A stretch of DNA of 6,802 nt, from NCBI GenBank assembly GCA_964429265.1, contig CAYSBK010000138.1:1-6802 (forward strand). Reading direction: 5' to 3'. The stretch comes from CAYSBK01 sp964429265. GTDB lineage: Bacteria > Planctomycetota > Phycisphaerae > Sedimentisphaerales > Anaerobacaceae. How positions within the stretch are numbered: the first letter of the stretch is position 1; every line of letters begins with the position of its first letter. The position numbers were made by a program, and so were the translations under genes. Below, one piece after another: positions 5,231 to 6,802 of the stretch. The notes under the pieces were generated by a model that was not told the origin of the DNA, did not search any database, and saw only the letters and a list, made by a program, of their open reading frames with translations.

Positions 5231-6491
5231 GCCCTTCACCAAGACTGGAGTTCTCGGTGTCGATGCCCAGCTTCTTCTTCTCCGCATCATAGAAAACGGT
5301 CGTGTATTCCCGCCCATCCGCCGACACGCAGACTTTGACGCCGAAACGCTTCGCACTGTACCCAACCATCTCCAGCGACAGTTCAATGCTGTCACCCGAA
5401 ACATCCGCCAGCGGCAGTTCCGAATCCGGCTTGACCATCAGGTTGCTCACGCTTCGCCCGTTGTACCGCAGAAGCTCAAGCTCCTTCGGCGGCCACATCC
5501 GAAGCATACCATCCTCGCCCAGCCACAGAACACGCGGCAGGCTGAACGTGCCCGACCAGCCGCTCGCCCGCCTCGTTTCCTTCTTTCGGCCGTCGAATAT
5601 CCACGCCCACATTATCCGCCGGCCCTTGTCGTCCAGAAGACTCTCCGGCGCGAAATAACTGTTATCGACCCAGCTCATCTGCGCGTGGTATTCGGGATAA
5701 AATTGCTCGTTTTTCCACTGGCCCAGGTAATACCGACAGCCCAGCCTGTGGCTGATGCACAAAAGCATATACTTATCGCCCAGCCTGAAAAAGTCCGCAC
5801 AGGATACGTCCTCGTTGATGTCCACGCCCTCGACGCCGTGCGCCAGCAAATCGCCGACGTACTTCCATTCGCCCTCGAGGCTGTCGCACTTGGCGATTGC
5901 GGGTCTTTTGCCGCCGAAAATCGCATAGTAAGTGTCGCCTTCGAGCCAGCCGTACGGGTCCCACGAGCGGTATTTTCCGTGATGCGGGTCGCCGGGGGCG
6001 GTCCTGGGCGTGATGAGTTCCAGCTTCTTCCAGTAGTTCAGTTCATCGTCGAGCGCCACCGCCATCGTGTTGCCGTGCCGCTGCTGGTCGTGGTAGCACA
6101 TCGTGGGTACGCCGTCTTTATTGATGAAGCAGTTTCCGCTGAACATCCCGCCGAGCAATCCCGTCGGATGAAAACGCCAGTGCACAAGGTCGGTGCTGGA
6201 GATGTGCCCCCAGCAGTGGCCTTCTTCGTTCTGGAATATGTAGAACAGGTGATACCGCCCTTTCCAGAAGATCGCGCCGTTGACGTCGAACGGCCCGCAC
6301 AAGCCCTCCGGCGTGACGAAATGGTAGCCCGGCCGATACCGGTCACGCAGCAGCTTCTCCCGAAGCGCGCGAGCGGCTTTAATCATATTGTTGATATCCT
6401 CCTGCGCGGCTATGCCCGGCAAGCCCGGCCCCGCCGTAATAATCACCACCGCAGCCAGCAAAACCACTTTCCTGAGAACCTGTCCTCTCAT
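4998..6491 (-). CDS. Exported GH32-like glycosidase with a divergent active site
   Basis: Related to GH32 (clan GH-J beta-fructosidases): an N-terminal five-bladed propeller and a C-terminal beta-sandwich. The start at 6491 (497 residues) is chosen over the in-frame ATG at 6566 because AAGGTGG lies just upstream and it begins a signal peptide (MRGQVLRKVVLLAAVVIITA, cleavage probably after GIAA), so the product is secreted. YHFVTPEG, then FDVNG (68-72) with Asp69 in place of the WMNDPNG nucleophile, then KGRYHLFY, WGHISSTDLVHW (94-105), SWDP (176-179) as the RDP equivalent with Asp178, DVSCADFF (228-235) where the family has ECPD, and FAPESLLDDKGRRIMWAWIF (280-299). The C-terminal sandwich is canonical: LRVFVDKSVVEVFANKRQ (439-456) and SSGGAVEVRSVKAW. 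So both Asp residues remain, but the acid/base Glu position holds Ser230, with Glu227 three residues earlier. Fructan or sucrose hydrolysis cannot be assumed; the substrate is unknown. The gene converges on the LysE-family gene and ends with TAG at 4998-5000. Confidence 0.86.
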   Translation of the reverse strand: MRGQVLRKVVLLAAVVIITAGPGLPGIAAQEDINNMIKAARALREKLLRDRYRPGYHFVTPEGLCGPFDVNGAIFWKGRYHLFYIFQNEEGHCWGHISSTDLVHWRFHPTGLLGGMFSGNCFINKDGVPTMCYHDQQRHGNTMAVALDDELNYWKKLELITPRTAPGDPHHGKYRSWDPYGWLEGDTYYAIFGGKRPAIAKCDSLEGEWKYVGDLLAHGVEGVDINEDVSCADFFRLGDKYMLLCISHRLGCRYYLGQWKNEQFYPEYHAQMSWVDNSYFAPESLLDDKGRRIMWAWIFDGRKKETRRASGWSGTFSLPRVLWLGEDGMLRMWPPKELELLRYNGRSVSNLMVKPDSELPLADVSGDSIELSLEMVGYSAKRFGVKVCVSADGREYTTVFYDAEKKKLGIDTENSSLGEGPKSVEAGPFELEPGEPLKLRVFVDKSVVEVFANKRQAVMRRIYPTLDDSTGVVLFSSGGAVEVRSVKAWDMMPTNPF

Positions 6492-6495
6492 TTGA

Positions 6496-6502
6496 CCACC
6501 TT
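6496..6502 (-). promoter_or_regulatory. Ribosome-binding site deciding the GH32-like start
   Basis: AAGGTGG on the minus strand, 4 bases before the ATG at 6491. The alternative in-frame ATG at 6566 has no comparable site and would add 25 residues in front of an otherwise normal signal peptide. Confidence 0.6.
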
Positions 6503-6543
6503 GATTAACCAGACGATTACTCTTCAATCCAGCCGACACGCCA

Positions 6544-6570
6544 CCCATACTACCCGCCCAAACCACCCCC
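6544..6570 (-). other. G-quadruplex motif upstream of the GH32-like gene
   Basis: The minus strand carries four G-tracts: GGGGG (6570-6566), GGG (6559-6557), GGG (6555-6553) and GGG (6546-6544), with loops of 6, 1 and 6 bases. This fits the usual G3+N1-7 rule exactly. It covers the spacer and -10 of the candidate promoter and is on the non-template strand of the GH32-like gene. Folding in the cell is not shown. Confidence 0.5.
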
Positions 6571-6576
6571 AGTCCA
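6547..6576 (-). promoter_or_regulatory. Candidate promoter of the GH32-like gene
   Basis: On the minus strand TGGACT (6576-6571, 4 of 6 to the -35 consensus) and TAGTAT (6552-6547, 4 of 6 to -10) are 18 bases apart. The transcript would start near 6540 and have a leader of about 50 bases to the ATG at 6491. The spacer is almost all G, which is unusual. Moderate to weak evidence. Confidence 0.33.
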
Positions 6577-6694
6577 GCCCTTTATCCCGCTAACCGCTAT
6601 GTCCGCGAATTTCGCCTCGATCCCTCCGGACATTTGCCTCCGGCGCCCGTTAACGGTACGCAGAGAATACTGGCCGAAGAAAATACCGGGGGGC

Positions 6695-6723
6695 TTGAAG
6701 CCGCAGAGGCGACCTGCTATTTT
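6695..6723 (+). promoter_or_regulatory. Candidate sigma70-type promoter facing the right edge
   Basis: TTGAAG (6695-6700) and TATTTT (6718-6723) are exactly 17 bases apart, each 4 of 6 to consensus, and TGC directly before the -10 gives an extended -10 (TGCTATTTT). The transcript would start near 6730. Possible downstream starts are GTG 6783 and ATG 6789 in one frame, which stays open to the window end. The gene itself is essentially outside the window. Confidence 0.42.
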
Positions 6724-6802
6724 GGAGTATCGGTTCTTACGAAGTCATCGCGGGCGAAAGGTTCCGGAGCTATGGAAAACTCGTGAAAATGCGGCAATCG
6801 GC

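Noticed and set aside
5685..6593. A 302-codon plus-strand frame antisense to the GH32-like gene
   Set aside because: No recognisable domain, while the opposite strand carries ordered GH32 motifs; it is a codon-bias mirror of that gene.
6599..6802. Plus-strand frame opening at ATG 6599 and running to the right edge
   Set aside because: No ribosome-binding site, Arg/Pro/Lys-rich translation without motifs, and it spans the better-supported promoter at 6695-6723.

Overview
The window looks like chromosome of a high-GC planctomycete, most likely a Phycisphaerae/Sedimentisphaerales-type lineage. This is inferred from protein style, not from a database match. The pointers are a secreted Cys-rich protein ending in 'DGVVDLGDF' dockerin-like repeats, an exported GH32-like protein of an atypical subgroup, and a SEDS polymerase next to MurJ. 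No RNA genes, insertion sequences, CRISPR arrays or phage genes were seen.

Layout. (1) Positions 1-752, minus strand: the N-terminal ~250 residues of a secreted protein with a signal peptide, a probable cohesin-like beta-sandwich and dockerin-like repeats. The gene runs off the left edge and carries a one-base frameshift near 427-429. (2) Positions 753-1249: a ~500-base divergent intergenic region with no convincing gene. It holds a 7-bp hairpin in the leader of the left gene, three copies of a CCCTGTC/GACAGGG word, a 13-base dyad, an A-tract island and T-tract/GGC words. (3) Positions 1250-4129, plus strand: a two-gene unit of a RodA/FtsW-type SEDS glycosyltransferase and the lipid II flippase MurJ, 30 bases apart. 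MurJ moves lipid II across the membrane and the SEDS protein polymerises it, so this is a compact peptidoglycan-synthesis unit. (4) Positions 4322-5230, plus strand: a LysE-family exporter whose reading frame continues ~80 codons past the end of its membrane domain, antisense into the 3' end of the next gene. (5) Positions 4998-6491, minus strand: an exported GH32-like glycosidase with an altered active-site motif, a good ribosome-binding site and a candidate promoter overlapped by a G-quadruplex motif. (6) Positions 6567-6802: the GH32 upstream region, then a good candidate promoter pointing right, probably for a gene starting at or beyond the right edge.

The points most worth a second look are the GH32 active site (Ser where the family acid/base Glu is expected), the LysE/GH32 antisense overlap with a near-slippery heptamer that would end LysE at the GH32 stop codon, the frameshift in the dockerin-like gene, and the G-quadruplex/promoter overlap. 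I do not see a clearly new multi-gene system here.
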